Origin: Nitrospinaceae bacterium
Lineage (GTDB): Bacteria > Nitrospinota > Nitrospinia > Nitrospinales > Nitrospinaceae
Length of the DNA stretch: 35,731 nt
NCBI GenBank assembly: GCA_029261535.1
Contig: JAJDBF010000072.1
Span: forward strand, 1-35,731
Direction of reading: 5' to 3'
The stretch's first letter is position 1. Each line of letters starts with the position of its first letter. Below are positions 22,569 through 31,216 of this stretch, one piece after another. The notes beneath the pieces are model-generated. The model searched no databases and was not told the origin of the DNA. It saw only the letters and a list, made by a program, of their open reading frames with translations. The position numbers and the translations under genes were made by a program.

Positions 22569-23375
22569 TTAAAATAGTATTTCCGTGTTTTCTGAAACAT
22601 CTGGTTTTGAGATTGTATATTGACGACTTTCTAATGACTGAATAAACCTTATTGAACTGGTAACATGGCCAAAAATTAGTAGGCTTTCCTCATAGTTTAA
22701 TACCTTATTAGCATGAGCCAAGCTTTGATCATTGCGGACTTTATTAAATGCTTCCATTATTGATATCGTAGATTTTAGAATTCTCTCTGTCATTTCAGAT
22801 TCGATTAGGTTTTTAGCGCCGAGAGCTTTTACATATTGCCCCACTAAACTATGGAGTGGTTTTTCACGGACTACATCAATTCCATGTTTGCCACATAGCA
22901 CTCTAAAATATTTTACTAAAAATGTATGCAATCGATCCAAACCAGCTTCGGGTTCATTTTTGTCAATTGCTTCTCGCACTGATTTCGCTAGATTTTCAAA
23001 ACTCTCTTCATTTGAATTTGGAGTAACAACACCGATCTCAGGAACAGGTGAACTATTTTTAAGTCGCTGAAGAATTTTAAGGCAATTTTCAGGTGGCTGA
23101 GACACAGTGCCATCATTATTTAGATCTTCCCAAGCTTCAAAAATATCAGAGAGTAATTTTTCAACCCTAAAATTACTCTCAACTTTCCAAAATTCTCTCA
23201 ATCGATTTGCCTTTGACCCACTTGCGTAATCATATTTTGATTCCCAAATATCTAAGCCGATGCTATCAAGTATAAATTCAGAAAAAGTCCTGTTAGAAAA
23301 GTTTAAAACATAGCCACTTTCCATTCCAAAGGCTTTTTCCAGATGTCGTTTCTCAATTAGCGTAAGGTCAGACAT
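22569..23375 (-). CDS. Abortive-infection family protein with C-terminal HEPN (Abi_C) domain
   Basis: A 268-aa protein. The C-terminal half (about 145-250) matches the Abi_C domain: AGLDRLHTFLVKYFRVLCGK, KPLHSLVGQYVKALG, and RNDQSLAHANKVLNYEE with Arg214 to His221 as the R-x6-H motif of HEPN ribonucleases. The N-terminal part (KRHLEKAFGMESGYVLNFSN, FWKVESNF) is one I have seen before Abi_C domains in such proteins. HEPN enzymes of this kind cut RNA when phage infection is sensed and stop growth. The gene is strongly A+T rich against its neighbours and is convergent with the dehydrogenase-like gene, 41 bases away, which is consistent with transfer. No antitoxin gene is adjacent. The ribosome site is weak (AGAG). 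Family level is fairly secure; phage defence is by family knowledge. Confidence 0.82.
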   Translation of the reverse strand: MSDLTLIEKRHLEKAFGMESGYVLNFSNRTFSEFILDSIGLDIWESKYDYASGSKANRLREFWKVESNFRVEKLLSDIFEAWEDLNNDGTVSQPPENCLKILQRLKNSSPVPEIGVVTPNSNEESFENLAKSVREAIDKNEPEAGLDRLHTFLVKYFRVLCGKHGIDVVREKPLHSLVGQYVKALGAKNLIESEMTERILKSTISIMEAFNKVRNDQSLAHANKVLNYEESLLIFGHVTSSIRFIQSLESRQYTISKPDVSENTEILF

Positions 23376-23540
23376 AAAATCTCTGGTTCTATTTGGTATG
23401 AATTTTTAATCGTTGCAAATAGTTAACATCTTATCATGAGTAGCGATTAGGGTTTGCCGTCAAGTTGCCTCCACGGCTAGGGGCCGCCAGATGATGTCAG
23501 CTGTCCGCGCAGGAGGTTTTCGTCAGCCATCATGAAGTGG

Positions 23541-24353
23541 TCAAATGAATTCGATGGGGTGTTGGTGGTTGAGCAGGTGGCCTTTGTGGCAGGCGGTGCG
23601 GAAGTGCATCAGGCCGTCGAGCTCCTGTTCCCCGAGGTGGTAGAGGATGCGGTGGGTCAGGTACTCGCGGCAGGCCTCGGGAGAGAGTCCGACGTTTCTA
23701 ACTTGCGGCAGGAGGGTGATGGCATCGATCATATTTTTGCCCATATCCGCCGCGCCTTTCAGGAACTGAATCAATTCGGGTGACAGGCGTACTTCCGGCC
23801 GAACCGCCATGACCGCGTGCACAAAAGATTTCCCGGTGAGGCGGAACCACTCTTCGCTCAAATCGTAAACGGTTAAATCCGGATGTCCTTCTTCCAGTAG
23901 AAACGATGGGTCGCCGATGATGAGGATGGCATCGTTCATTTTCAGCATGCGTTCCGGGTCCGGGTCGGCCCCGCCTTTGATGACGGAGGGTGACAGTCGC
24001 CGATTGAACAAAATGTTCAGCAAGGCAACGGAGGTGCGCGAACGATTGTCCATGGCGAGGGTGCGTACTTTTTCCAGCGGTTTTTTGCTGACCAGCAGGA
24101 CACTGCCGACCGGTCCGCGCGACGCTATGCAGACTTCCGGGATGAGCCGGTAAGCGTCGGCATCCTTCAGGTACTCGATGGTGGGCACCATGGCGATGTC
24201 GAGTTCACTGGCTTTGAGTTTGGCTGAGAGCCGGGCCGGGGTATCGAGCACGAGGTCGAGGTTCAGTCGACCGGCATCCATTTTTAGAGGCAGGACCAAT
24301 GGCTGGGCGTTGATGAAATCGTGAATTCCCAGACGAATGCGGTGGGAGGCCAT
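23541..24353 (-). CDS. mqnA: Chorismate dehydratase MqnA (futalosine pathway of menaquinone synthesis)
   Basis: A 270-aa protein with AAGGA close to the ATG at 24353. MqnA removes water from chorismate to give 3-[(1-carboxyvinyl)oxy]benzoate, the first step of the futalosine route to menaquinone. The sequence has the periplasmic-binding-like fold of the family: RLGIHDFINAQPLVLPL, DTPARLSAKLKASELDIAMVPTIEYL, VCIASRGPVGSVLLVSKKPL, LAMDNRSRTSVALL and DAILIIGDPSFL. Length is normal. No other mqn gene lies nearby. It begins just beyond the strong terminator of hppA, so it needs its own promoter or read-through. The pathway points to a bacterium using menaquinone without the classical MenF-D-H route, but only this gene is visible. 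Confidence 0.88.
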   Translation of the reverse strand: MASHRIRLGIHDFINAQPLVLPLKMDAGRLNLDLVLDTPARLSAKLKASELDIAMVPTIEYLKDADAYRLIPEVCIASRGPVGSVLLVSKKPLEKVRTLAMDNRSRTSVALLNILFNRRLSPSVIKGGADPDPERMLKMNDAILIIGDPSFLLEEGHPDLTVYDLSEEWFRLTGKSFVHAVMAVRPEVRLSPELIQFLKGAADMGKNMIDAITLLPQVRNVGLSPEACREYLTHRILYHLGEQELDGLMHFRTACHKGHLLNHQHPIEFI

Positions 24354-24375
24354 GAGCGTCCTTTATCGCAGAAAC

Positions 24376-24410
24376 AAAAAAAAACCGGGATGGGAAACCC
24401 CCACCCCGGC
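24376..24410 (-). terminator. Strong rho-independent terminator after hppA
   Basis: On the minus strand CCGGGGTGGG (24400-24409 complement) pairs with CCCATCCCGG (24385-24394 complement) around a 5-nt loop with one G-T pair, followed by nine T (complement of A 24376-24384). It lies 27 bases after the hppA stop codon and only 22 bases before the mqnA start on the same strand. Confidence 0.9.
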
Positions 24411-24436
24411 TTAACTCCAGTTTTTTGATTACTGGA

Positions 24437-26512
24437 TTACAAGAACATCGGCGCGAGCACCAGCGATACGATCGACATCAGTTTGATGAGGATGTTCATT
24501 GCTGGGCCGGACGTGTCTTTCAGCGGATCACCGACCGTGTCACCGACAACGGTGGCATGATGGGCATCGGAACCTTTACCGCCCAGTGCACCGGCTTCGA
24601 CATACTTCTTGGCGTTGTCCCAGGCACCGCCGCCGTTCGACATGAACAGGGCGAGCAAAACACCGACCAGCGTAGCACCAACCAGCATGCCGCCGAGTGC
24701 TTCCTTGCCGAGGGTGAAGCCGATCAGGATCGGCATTACGATTGCGATGACACCCGGTACGATCATCTCGCGCAGGGCGGCAGTGGTGCAGATGTCGATA
24801 CAACGTGCAGAGTCGGGCTTGCCGGTGCCTTCCATGATGCCTGGAATTTCGCGGAACTGTCGGCGGATTTCCTCGACCATGATGAACGCACCTTTCCCGA
24901 CTGAGGTCATTGTCAGTGCCGCAACGGAGAAAGGAATGACTCCGCCGATAAGCACACCGATGATGACATAGACGTTGGTGATGTTAATGACCTCGACTCC
25001 TGCGGCTTGTGTGTAGGCCGAGAACAAGGCCAGCGCGGTGAGTGCGGCAGAGCCGATGGCGAAACCTTTTCCGATGGCGGCTGTGGTGTTGCCGAGTTGG
25101 TCGAGACTGTCGGTGATCTTGCGTGTTTCTTCACCCAGACCCGCCATTTCAGAAATACCACCGGCGTTATCAGCGATAGGACCGTAAGCGTCAACAGACA
25201 TTGTGATGCCCACCGTTGCCAGCATGCCAACAGCGGCCAGGGCAACACCGTAGAGTCCGGCAAATTTGACCGATGCGAAAATGGCGATACAGATGGTGAG
25301 CACCGGTGCCGCACAACTTTCCATGGCCACAGCCAGTCCGGTAATCATAACGGTGGCAACACCTGTCTGGCTGGATTCAGCGATTTTTCTAACCGGTGCG
25401 CCAGCGGTGTAGTATTCGGTGATGAGACCGATGATGATACCGGCGAAACAACCGAACGCCAATGCGCCGAACACACCCATGGGCAGTCCCATGAACTTAA
25501 CCACGATGAACGAAGCGAACAACATCACCGCCGCACTGATGAACGTCGAGTTTCTCAATGCGTCCGCCGGGTCCATGGAAGACAGGACCTTGATGGAACG
25601 GATGCCCACGATGGAGGCAACGAGGCCGACCATGGCGATGACGACAGGCAGTGCCATGTATTCGAATTGCTGGGTCATCATGCCGGCACCGATGGCGATG
25701 GTGGCGATCATGGAACCGACATAGGATTCAAAAATATCCGCGCCGAGACCCGCCGTGTCGCCAACGTTGTCGCCGACGTTGTCAGCAATAACGCCAGGGT
25801 TACGAGGATCATCTTCCGGGATACCCGCTTCCACTTTACCGACGAGGTCAGAACCAACGTCAGCGATTTTGGTGTAGATGCCGCCGCCGATACGAGCGAA
25901 CAGGGCGATGGAGCTGGCACCCATGGCGAACCCGCTGATAACACTGATCGAGTCACCCCGCGCAAACAGGAGGAACAGTCCGCCAACACCGACCAGGCCG
26001 AGGCTGGCAACACAAAGTCCCATCACCGCTCCGCCGTTGAACGCAACATCCAGGGCTTTGGACTGGCCTTCGTCGTTGGCCGCTTGCGAGGTGCGGACAT
26101 TTGCCGAAGTGGCCGCGTTCATGCCGAAGAAACCGGCGGCCATGGAACAAACCGCGCCCAGCAAGTAGGCGATAGCTGTCCAGAATCCTATAAAGAGGCC
26201 TTTGGTCGCAGTGATGACCGCGAGCAGTAGGAAGAAAACGACAATGATGAAATACATCAGGATTTTATATTCCCGCTTGAGGAACACCATGGCGCCTTCG
26301 TGAATGGATTCGGCAATCTCCATCATCTTCTCGTTGCCTTCCGGCTGATCGTCGACAGACTCAAAAATTTTCCAGGCCACGATCAGGCCGAAGATTCCAA
26401 ACAGGAAGCCAAAATAGGCGAAGTTGCCCGAAGCATCAGCCGCTGTACAAATCAGGTAAATGACCATGGCGAGACCGACGAAAATCATCTCCCCCTTATA
26501 TTCCTGCATCAT
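24437..26512 (-). CDS. hppA: Membrane-bound ion-pumping pyrophosphatase, K+-dependent type
   Basis: A 691-aa polytopic protein of about 16 membrane segments. It splits pyrophosphate and pumps H+ or Na+ outward across the cytoplasmic membrane. The substrate motif [13 protein letters not shown] followed by [20 protein letters not shown] lies at about 218-250, and the C-terminal conserved acid motif is in [20 protein letters not shown] followed by DTSGPAMN. The K+-dependence region reads [17 protein letters not shown] (474-490); alanine after GNTT at 478 is the K+-dependent form (K+-independent enzymes have Lys there). Na+ or H+ as the pumped ion cannot be told by eye. ATG 26512 is used, with GGAGG 10 bases upstream and a promoter-like pair at 26538-26567. 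A strong terminator follows, so it is probably a single-gene unit. Confidence 0.93.
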   Translation of the reverse strand: MMQEYKGEMIFVGLAMVIYLICTAADASGNFAYFGFLFGIFGLIVAWKIFESVDDQPEGNEKMMEIAESIHEGAMVFLKREYKILMYFIIVVFFLLLAVITATKGLFIGFWTAIAYLLGAVCSMAAGFFGMNAATSANVRTSQAANDEGQSKALDVAFNGGAVMGLCVASLGLVGVGGLFLLFARGDSISVISGFAMGASSIALFARIGGGIYTKIADVGSDLVGKVEAGIPEDDPRNPGVIADNVGDNVGDTAGLGADIFESYVGSMIATIAIGAGMMTQQFEYMALPVVIAMVGLVASIVGIRSIKVLSSMDPADALRNSTFISAAVMLFASFIVVKFMGLPMGVFGALAFGCFAGIIIGLITEYYTAGAPVRKIAESSQTGVATVMITGLAVAMESCAAPVLTICIAIFASVKFAGLYGVALAAVGMLATVGITMSVDAYGPIADNAGGISEMAGLGEETRKITDSLDQLGNTTAAIGKGFAIGSAALTALALFSAYTQAAGVEVINITNVYVIIGVLIGGVIPFSVAALTMTSVGKGAFIMVEEIRRQFREIPGIMEGTGKPDSARCIDICTTAALREMIVPGVIAIVMPILIGFTLGKEALGGMLVGATLVGVLLALFMSNGGGAWDNAKKYVEAGALGGKGSDAHHATVVGDTVGDPLKDTSGPAMNILIKLMSIVSLVLAPMFL

Positions 26513-26831
26513 GCTGTTTATTCCTCCGTTGATTTATTTTATCTTCAATTCGAAATGGTATTGTCAAGAATCCAAATGCGATTCTATCGTTTCAGGTGTC
26601 GTGTTATTTTTGTGCAAAACATTTATTGAAAGAAACTCTTTTATTTTGTTCTGGTCGCCAGACGACCTCATTCAGGGAGTACCTTGGCAAACCCTAAAAT
26701 CAAAAACAAAGGCGAGATTCTTCGCTTTGCTCAGAATGACAGTGCAGTGGTTACTGGTGTCACCCTTTGCTAGTCGAAACGCGATCTCCCTATTGCTGAC
26801 CTGAAAAAGAATTGGTGCAAACCTCACTTTA
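26513..26831. repeat. Upstream region of hppA with a dispersed repeat copy
   Basis: No gene. The hppA promoter and ribosome site occupy the left end. At about 26697-26741 is a copy of the repeat with core AAACAAAGGCGAGATTCTTC, close to 419-472, followed by TTTGCTCAGAATGACA. No terminator for pth was recognised between 26750 and 26831. Confidence 0.6.
26538..26567 (-). promoter_or_regulatory. Probable sigma-70 promoter of hppA
   Basis: On the minus strand a perfect -35 box TTGACA (26562-26567 complement) and a -10-like GATAAA (26538-26543 complement) are separated by 18 bases. They lie some 25-55 bases upstream of the hppA ATG. The pair was found by eye; no start-site data exist. Confidence 0.5.
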
Positions 26832-27392
26832 TTAAGAGAGCCCTTCAGCCTGCCCCCCGGCCCGGAGTTCGATCAGGATTTCTTCGACCCTTTCCACTGC
26901 GAGGTCCAGCGTCAGATTGAATCCCGCCTGCTCGTCTTCGGTGAATCCGGACAGAACATGCTCGACCAGGTCATCGCTGTTATCGGGCCGTCCGATGCCG
27001 ATCCGCACCCGGTAAAACAGGTCTGTCTCCAGCCGCTCAATGATGGACCGTACGCCTTTTTGTCCGGCATGACCGCCGCCAAATTTGCGTTTGATCTTGC
27101 CCACCGGCAGGTCGATGTCGTCATGCAGAACGATGAGCTGTCCGGGATCGAGATCCCGTTTCCTCATGAAAGCTCGCGCCGATTTACCGCTTTCGTTCAT
27201 GTAGGTCATCGGCTTGGCGACAAGAACCTCGTGCCCGGCGATTTTACCGACGCCGCCGATAGCGTGACAACCTTGTTTATCCACCTTAAGCCCGTATTTT
27301 GAGGCCAAAAGATCGATCGCCAGAAACCCCGCGTTGTGCCGCGTATTGGCATATTCGTACCCCGGATTGCCAAGCCCCAATACCCAGTACAC
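26832..27392 (-). CDS. pth: Peptidyl-tRNA hydrolase
   Basis: A 186-aa protein of normal length that frees tRNA from peptidyl-tRNAs dropped by ribosomes, in the cytoplasm. The active-site text is complete: VLGLGNPGYEYANTRHNAGF with Asn9 and catalytic His19, KPMTYMNESG, HDDIDLPVGK and KFGGGHAGQKGVRSIIERL. It starts 8 bases after the L25 gene stop codon and is the last gene of the block prs-rplY-pth on the minus strand; the same partners occur together in many bacteria because they all serve translation or its supply. The C-terminal end EIELRAGGQ-like tail is variable in the family. Confidence 0.95.
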   Translation of the reverse strand: MYWVLGLGNPGYEYANTRHNAGFLAIDLLASKYGLKVDKQGCHAIGGVGKIAGHEVLVAKPMTYMNESGKSARAFMRKRDLDPGQLIVLHDDIDLPVGKIKRKFGGGHAGQKGVRSIIERLETDLFYRVRIGIGRPDNSDDLVEHVLSGFTEDEQAGFNLTLDLAVERVEEILIELRAGGQAEGLS

Positions 27393-27400
27393 GCTCCGGA

Positions 27401-28042
27401 TCAGCTTTCTGTTTTGGCTTCCTCAGCCGTGGCAGTGCCCTCTTCCTCAGTGCCTTCTTCCTCTTCCGCTTTTTCTTCTTTCACTTTAACCAGATGCACG
27501 GAAACCACGGCGGTTTTGGGATCACCAAAAACCTCGGCATTTTCAGGAGTCTTCAGGTCGGAAATATGGACCACCTGATCCAGCTCAATGCCGGTCATAT
27601 CGACGTCAATGGATTCCGGAATGTCACCCGGCAGACATTGGATTTCCAGATCATGCACAAAATGCTCGACCAGAGCACCCTGTTTTTCTGCCAGGGAATG
27701 CCCTACCAGCCGGATGGGAACCTTTACCTTGATTTTTTCCTGTAGATTGATTTCATAAAAGTCAGCGTGTATCCACACATCTTTATAAGGGTGCATCTGC
27801 GCTTCTTTTAAAAGAACCGTGCGCTTCGGTACGGAATCGCCCTCTATAGAAAGGTCAATGAGAGCATTGATGCCTGACTTGTCCAGAATACGAGTGAGGT
27901 CGAGCGGGTTGGTGATGAAGGAAATATTGTCTTTCCCTCCGTAGATCACACCGGGCAGTCCACCCTTTACTCGCAGTCGACGATTGGGGCCCTTGCCCCG
28001 CTCCTCGCGAATGCGCCCATTGAGATTGGCAATTGTTGTCAT
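27401..28042 (-). CDS. rplY: Ribosomal protein bL25 (CTC/TL5 long form)
   Basis: A 213-aa protein, the long TL5/CTC form with an N-terminal 5S-rRNA-binding L25 domain (about 1-95: LNGRIREERGKGPNRRLRVK, GLPGVIYGGKDN) and a second beta-barrel domain (about 96-185), as in CTC stress proteins. E. coli L25 is only 94 aa. It ends in a strongly acidic tail (EEKAEEEEGTEEEG), common in this type. The ribosome site AGGAGAAGG lies before the ATG. It is 27 bases downstream of prs and 8 bases upstream of pth, so the three are probably co-transcribed. Confidence 0.93.
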   Translation of the reverse strand: MTTIANLNGRIREERGKGPNRRLRVKGGLPGVIYGGKDNISFITNPLDLTRILDKSGINALIDLSIEGDSVPKRTVLLKEAQMHPYKDVWIHADFYEINLQEKIKVKVPIRLVGHSLAEKQGALVEHFVHDLEIQCLPGDIPESIDVDMTGIELDQVVHISDLKTPENAEVFGDPKTAVVSVHLVKVKEEKAEEEEGTEEEGTATAEEAKTES

Positions 28043-28069
28043 GAGTCCTTCTCCTGCTTTTATTTATTG

Positions 28070-29032
28070 TTAGTCAGTTTCCGAATCGAACAGGGAACTG
28101 ACTGACGTTTCACTGTGAATTCGAATGAGTGCCTCTCCTAAAAGAGGGGCAATGGATAATACTTTTATTTTTTCTATCGAATTAAGGTTTTCACTCAATG
28201 GAATAGTGTTGGTGGTGATAACAGATTTCAGCGGCGAACTTTCGATGCGTTCCCCTGCCGGGCCAGACAATACCGGGTGCGAGCAACAGGCGTGCACCTC
28301 GCGCGCTCCCGCTTTGAGCAAAGCGTTGGTGGATTCCATCAGGGTGCCAGCGGTGTCGATCATGTCATCGACGATGACCGTCGTTTTTCCTGTAACGTCC
28401 CCGATAACATTCATCGCCTTGGCCTCGTTAATCGACTCCCGCCGTTTATCGACAATAGCCAGCGGCGATCCCAGCCTTTTGGCATAGGCGCGGGCGCGTT
28501 CCACCCCGCCGGCATCAGGTGAAATCACCATGAGGTTCGGCAGGTTGAGCCCTTTGATGTAGTTGACCAGAACATTCATGGCGAACAGGTGATCCACCGG
28601 CATGTTGAAGAACCCCTGAATCTGCCCGGCGTGCAGGTCGACCGTGAGCACGCGATTGGCACCGGACGTGTGCAGGAGATCGGCCACCAGTTTGGAGGTG
28701 ATCGGCACGCGCGGCTCGCATTTTCTGTCCTGCCGGGCATAACCGAAATAGGGGATGACCGCAGTGATACGTTTTGCCGACGCGCGTTTCAGGGCATCAA
28801 TCATGATGAGCATTTCCATCAGGTTGTTGTTGCCCGGTGAACAGGTCGACTGGATCACAAAAACATCTCCGCCACGAACATTTTGCTCGATGCGGACGTA
28901 GTTCTCTCCGTCGGAGAAATTCTTGAGGATCGACTTGCCCGTTTCAATGCCAATGTACTGGCAAATGTCAGCCGCTAACTCCTGGCTGGCTCGCCCGGCG
29001 AACACTAATAAGCGGTTGTTATTATCACTCAT
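28070..29032 (-). CDS. prs: Ribose-phosphate pyrophosphokinase (PRPP synthetase)
   Basis: A 320-aa protein from MSDNNNRLLVFAG; an in-frame Met five codons upstream of that lacks a ribosome site and a further extension would run through the tRNA-Gln gene, so ATG 29032 is preferred, though its own site is weak. It makes 5-phosphoribosyl-1-pyrophosphate from ribose-5-phosphate and ATP for nucleotide, histidine and tryptophan synthesis. Motifs: FSDGENYVRI, STCSPGNNNLMEMLIMIDAL, VIPYFGYARQDRKCEPRVPI, DLHAGQIQGFF, and the PRPP loop VIVDDMIDTAGT. The start is only 22 bases from the 3' end of tRNA-Gln, so they likely share a transcript. Confidence 0.95.
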   Translation of the reverse strand: MSDNNNRLLVFAGRASQELAADICQYIGIETGKSILKNFSDGENYVRIEQNVRGGDVFVIQSTCSPGNNNLMEMLIMIDALKRASAKRITAVIPYFGYARQDRKCEPRVPITSKLVADLLHTSGANRVLTVDLHAGQIQGFFNMPVDHLFAMNVLVNYIKGLNLPNLMVISPDAGGVERARAYAKRLGSPLAIVDKRRESINEAKAMNVIGDVTGKTTVIVDDMIDTAGTLMESTNALLKAGAREVHACCSHPVLSGPAGERIESSPLKSVITTNTIPLSENLNSIEKIKVLSIAPLLGEALIRIHSETSVSSLFDSETD

Positions 29033-29054
29033 GTCTTGATCTCGATTCATAAAC

Positions 29055-29130
29055 TGGCTGGGGCGGGAGGATTCGAACCTCCGAATGCGGGATCCAAAAT
29101 CCCGTGACTTAACCACTTGTCGACGCCCCA
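29055..29130 (-). tRNA. tRNA-Gln (anticodon TTG)
   Basis: A 76-nt cloverleaf on the minus strand. The acceptor TGGGGCG pairs with CGCCCCA, the discriminator is G and CCA is encoded in the gene (complement of 29055-29057). The anticodon stem CGGGA/TCCCG holds loop TTTTGGA, giving anticodon TTG for CAA. The T arm GGAGG TTCGAAT CCTCC is complete. It sits directly upstream of prs. The discriminator and base pairs are as expected for a bacterial glutamine tRNA. Confidence 0.95.
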
Positions 29131-29170
29131 ATGTCCCTGTTATTTTTTCTTCCTGATGTTCTTTTTCCCG

Positions 29171-29196
29171 GACAGGGTGCGTTTTCTTTCCCTGTC
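29171..29196. repeat. Inverted repeat upstream of tRNA-Gln
   Basis: GACAGGG (29171-29177) and CCCTGTC (29190-29196) form a perfect 7-bp inverted repeat with a 12-nt spacer, 40 bases upstream of tRNA-Gln on the minus strand. TTGACA, a perfect -35-like box, overlaps its right arm, but no good -10 box lies at normal distance. It may be an operator or hairpin; the role is open. Confidence 0.4.
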
Positions 29197-29384
29197 AAAA
29201 ATACCGCTCACTGGAAATCACAGCCGGAAGAAAATGTAGTAAAGGGGAGTTGAGTTCTGGTGGAAAAAAACCTCGGGTCACTTAAATCGTGTAAATAAAT
29301 ACCATCCCCGAACAATCGAAGATGAACAAACAAGTTTGGCTCGGAGATTCCTGCCGATATTGACCCGCCCTGTTGCACCAAGGC

Positions 29385-30299
29385 TCAAGCTCGATCAGCC
29401 TTGGGATAATTAAGAACAGACTCTGGCAAAAACTCGGCGACGCTGGCAACTGTTTCCGTCAAGAATGTATCCCAATTCCCCGCAACACTTTGGGCTTGCG
29501 CCTGCTTCGCCTGCCTGGAGTCAGAAAAAATCCCAAATACCGTAGACCCACTACCGGACACAAGCACTCCTAGGGCGTTTTGGGTCTGTAAATACTCCCA
29601 TACGACCCTAACTTCTTTAAACCGTTCTAAAACAATAGGTTCCAGGTCATTGTGGAGATGCGCGCCCAAGCTGGCTACATCCGATTTAGAAAAAATTTTG
29701 GACAAAATCTTAATATTATTTTGGGGTGATGTCAATTTTAAATTCAAATGGTTATAGACTTCAGCAGTGCTCACAGACAAGCGCGGCGTGAGCAATAACA
29801 CAAAGAACTGGCGACTCGGTTCAATCGGAGTCAATAGTTCGCCGCGTCCTTTGCCAATAGCACTGGGACCGACCAGAAAAAAAGGCACATCCGAACCCAG
29901 TTCCGCCGCCAAGGGCAGGAGTTGTTCCAGCGTCAGGCCGAGGTCCCACAACTGATTGAGTGCCATGAGGGTACCGGCGGCATTGCCACTGCCGCCGCCC
30001 AGCCCGGCACCGGATGGGATGGTTTTCTCAAGATGAATCTGACAATGAAGGTTCTGCCGCTCCGGGAATTGTTGCTGGAGCCGCCGCCCAGCCCGAAGAA
30101 CCAGGTTGGTTTCGTCTGTCGGGATGTCCGACCGGTTGCAGGTCAGGCGCAAGCCGTCGCATTCTGTATTGAATTCTAGGGTGTCATAAAGACTCACCAT
30201 CTGAAACAGGGTCTCTAATTCGTGAAACCCGTCTTCGCGCTTACCCAGTATCCACAGACCCAGGTTGATCTTCGCCGGAGTTTTGACTGACAGTCGCAT
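29385..30299 (-). CDS. ispE: 4-diphosphocytidyl-2-C-methyl-D-erythritol kinase
   Basis: A 304-aa GHMP-family kinase that phosphorylates CDP-methylerythritol in the non-mevalonate isoprenoid pathway. The substrate lysine is Lys10 in KTPAKINLGLWILGKREDG, the ATP loop is PSGAGLGGGSGNAA at 95-108, and the catalytic Asp137 is in GSDVPFF. A C-terminal VLVSGSGSTVFGIF matches the third GHMP motif. Length is typical. It lies 72 bases downstream of the LolB-like gene and upstream of tRNA-Gln and prs, an order that recalls lolB-ispE-prs in enterobacteria. Isoprenoid precursors would also feed menaquinone side chains, for which mqnA is present. Confidence 0.95.
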   Translation of the reverse strand: MRLSVKTPAKINLGLWILGKREDGFHELETLFQMVSLYDTLEFNTECDGLRLTCNRSDIPTDETNLVLRAGRRLQQQFPERQNLHCQIHLEKTIPSGAGLGGGSGNAAGTLMALNQLWDLGLTLEQLLPLAAELGSDVPFFLVGPSAIGKGRGELLTPIEPSRQFFVLLLTPRLSVSTAEVYNHLNLKLTSPQNNIKILSKIFSKSDVASLGAHLHNDLEPIVLERFKEVRVVWEYLQTQNALGVLVSGSGSTVFGIFSDSRQAKQAQAQSVAGNWDTFLTETVASVAEFLPESVLNYPKADRA

Positions 30300-30371
30300 A
30301 GTTTATTGGCAGAGAAAATTGTTTCAGTAAAAATAGAATCCGAAATTCAAGCGTACATTTGCGACCGGATT

Positions 30372-31169
30372 TTATGAGTTGGGCAGTGGGTCCTGACTTT
30401 TCAGGCCGGGCAGTTTTGGCGAGAACGTTTCTTCCGAGACTCCCTTGTTGATCACCGGATCGGAATAGATCAACGTCAACTGATCTTTCTGGGCTGAACG
30501 TGTCACGGTGATGTGGTGTGGAAATTGGGTGCCGTTGATGTCCTTGTAGTCATCCCAAATGACGGTATAAAGCGGTTGCGGTCCCACCCACTTTTGCATG
30601 GTTTCAGGCAGAAGCGTTTCGACATTCAAGCGGATGCGCAAGGTGACTCGGCGGGCGCGCTCGTGCCCGGTCAGGATGTAATGTGTTTTATCTTCATTGA
30701 GTTCGGCTTTGGCCCACTTCATGTGCTGAAGTCGGGGGATGTCGCCATAAAACACGGGCACATATTCACCGAAGTCGATCACCGTCCCGAGTATTTCATG
30801 CATCATGTTCCAGACTTCAAGTCCCTGATACATGCGGTGATTTTTCAGGTCGAACAGGCGCGAGGTCTCGCCCTTCAAAATAAATATGCTGACGGGTTGG
30901 TTGAATGGCGCGAGGGTATCGAGCCGTAACCTGTCATCGCCTTTGAGCAGGATGATCTGACGGAAACTCTGATCGCGCCTCGGGGTGGTCACAACAGTTT
31001 TGATGAACGCTCGGAGGTCCTTGACCCGGCCTTGCTGGCTCAGTAGTTTTTCCTGCAGGTATTGGGGCGTGATGGTCTGTTGTTGATAGTGTTCCGGCAG
31101 GGTATCGGGTCCACTCTGGCACCCTGCACTCAATAGCAGGGCAACCAGCAGTATTGAAAAACGAAACAT
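30372..31169 (-). CDS. LolB-like outer-membrane lipoprotein
   Basis: A 265-aa protein with a clean lipoprotein signal: FRFSILLVALLLSAGC, Cys17. AAGGA lies 5 bases upstream of ATG 31169. The mature protein has the pattern of a LolA/LolB-like open beta barrel: VKDLRAFIKTVVT, QIILLKGDDRLRLDTLAPFN, PVSIFILKGE, and a last part ending in TLIYSDPVINKGVSEETF. LolB receives lipoproteins from LolA and inserts them in the outer membrane. The gene order next to ispE and prs is where lolB sits in other bacteria and supports this role. Sequence likeness by eye is moderate, and a DUF4292-type protein with the same fold is the alternative. It is 47 bases downstream of the TPR gene. Confidence 0.7.
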   Translation of the reverse strand: MFRFSILLVALLLSAGCQSGPDTLPEHYQQQTITPQYLQEKLLSQQGRVKDLRAFIKTVVTTPRRDQSFRQIILLKGDDRLRLDTLAPFNQPVSIFILKGETSRLFDLKNHRMYQGLEVWNMMHEILGTVIDFGEYVPVFYGDIPRLQHMKWAKAELNEDKTHYILTGHERARRVTLRIRLNVETLLPETMQKWVGPQPLYTVIWDDYKDINGTQFPHHITVTRSAQKDQLTLIYSDPVINKGVSEETFSPKLPGLKSQDPLPNS

Positions 31170-31216
31170 ATAAATCCTTTAGGGGAACAGTTAAAGCTGA
31201 CGGGGTTGCTTGGGGA

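Noticed and set aside
25007..26230. A 407-codon open frame on the plus strand inside hppA
   Set aside because: It is rich in Asp, His, Gly, Thr and Arg as expected for the antisense of a membrane protein gene, has no ribosome site, and hppA on the other strand is unmistakable.
29033..29131. N-terminal extension of the prs frame
   Set aside because: The extension reads through the tRNA-Gln gene and lacks a ribosome site; MSDNNN matches the usual Prs start.
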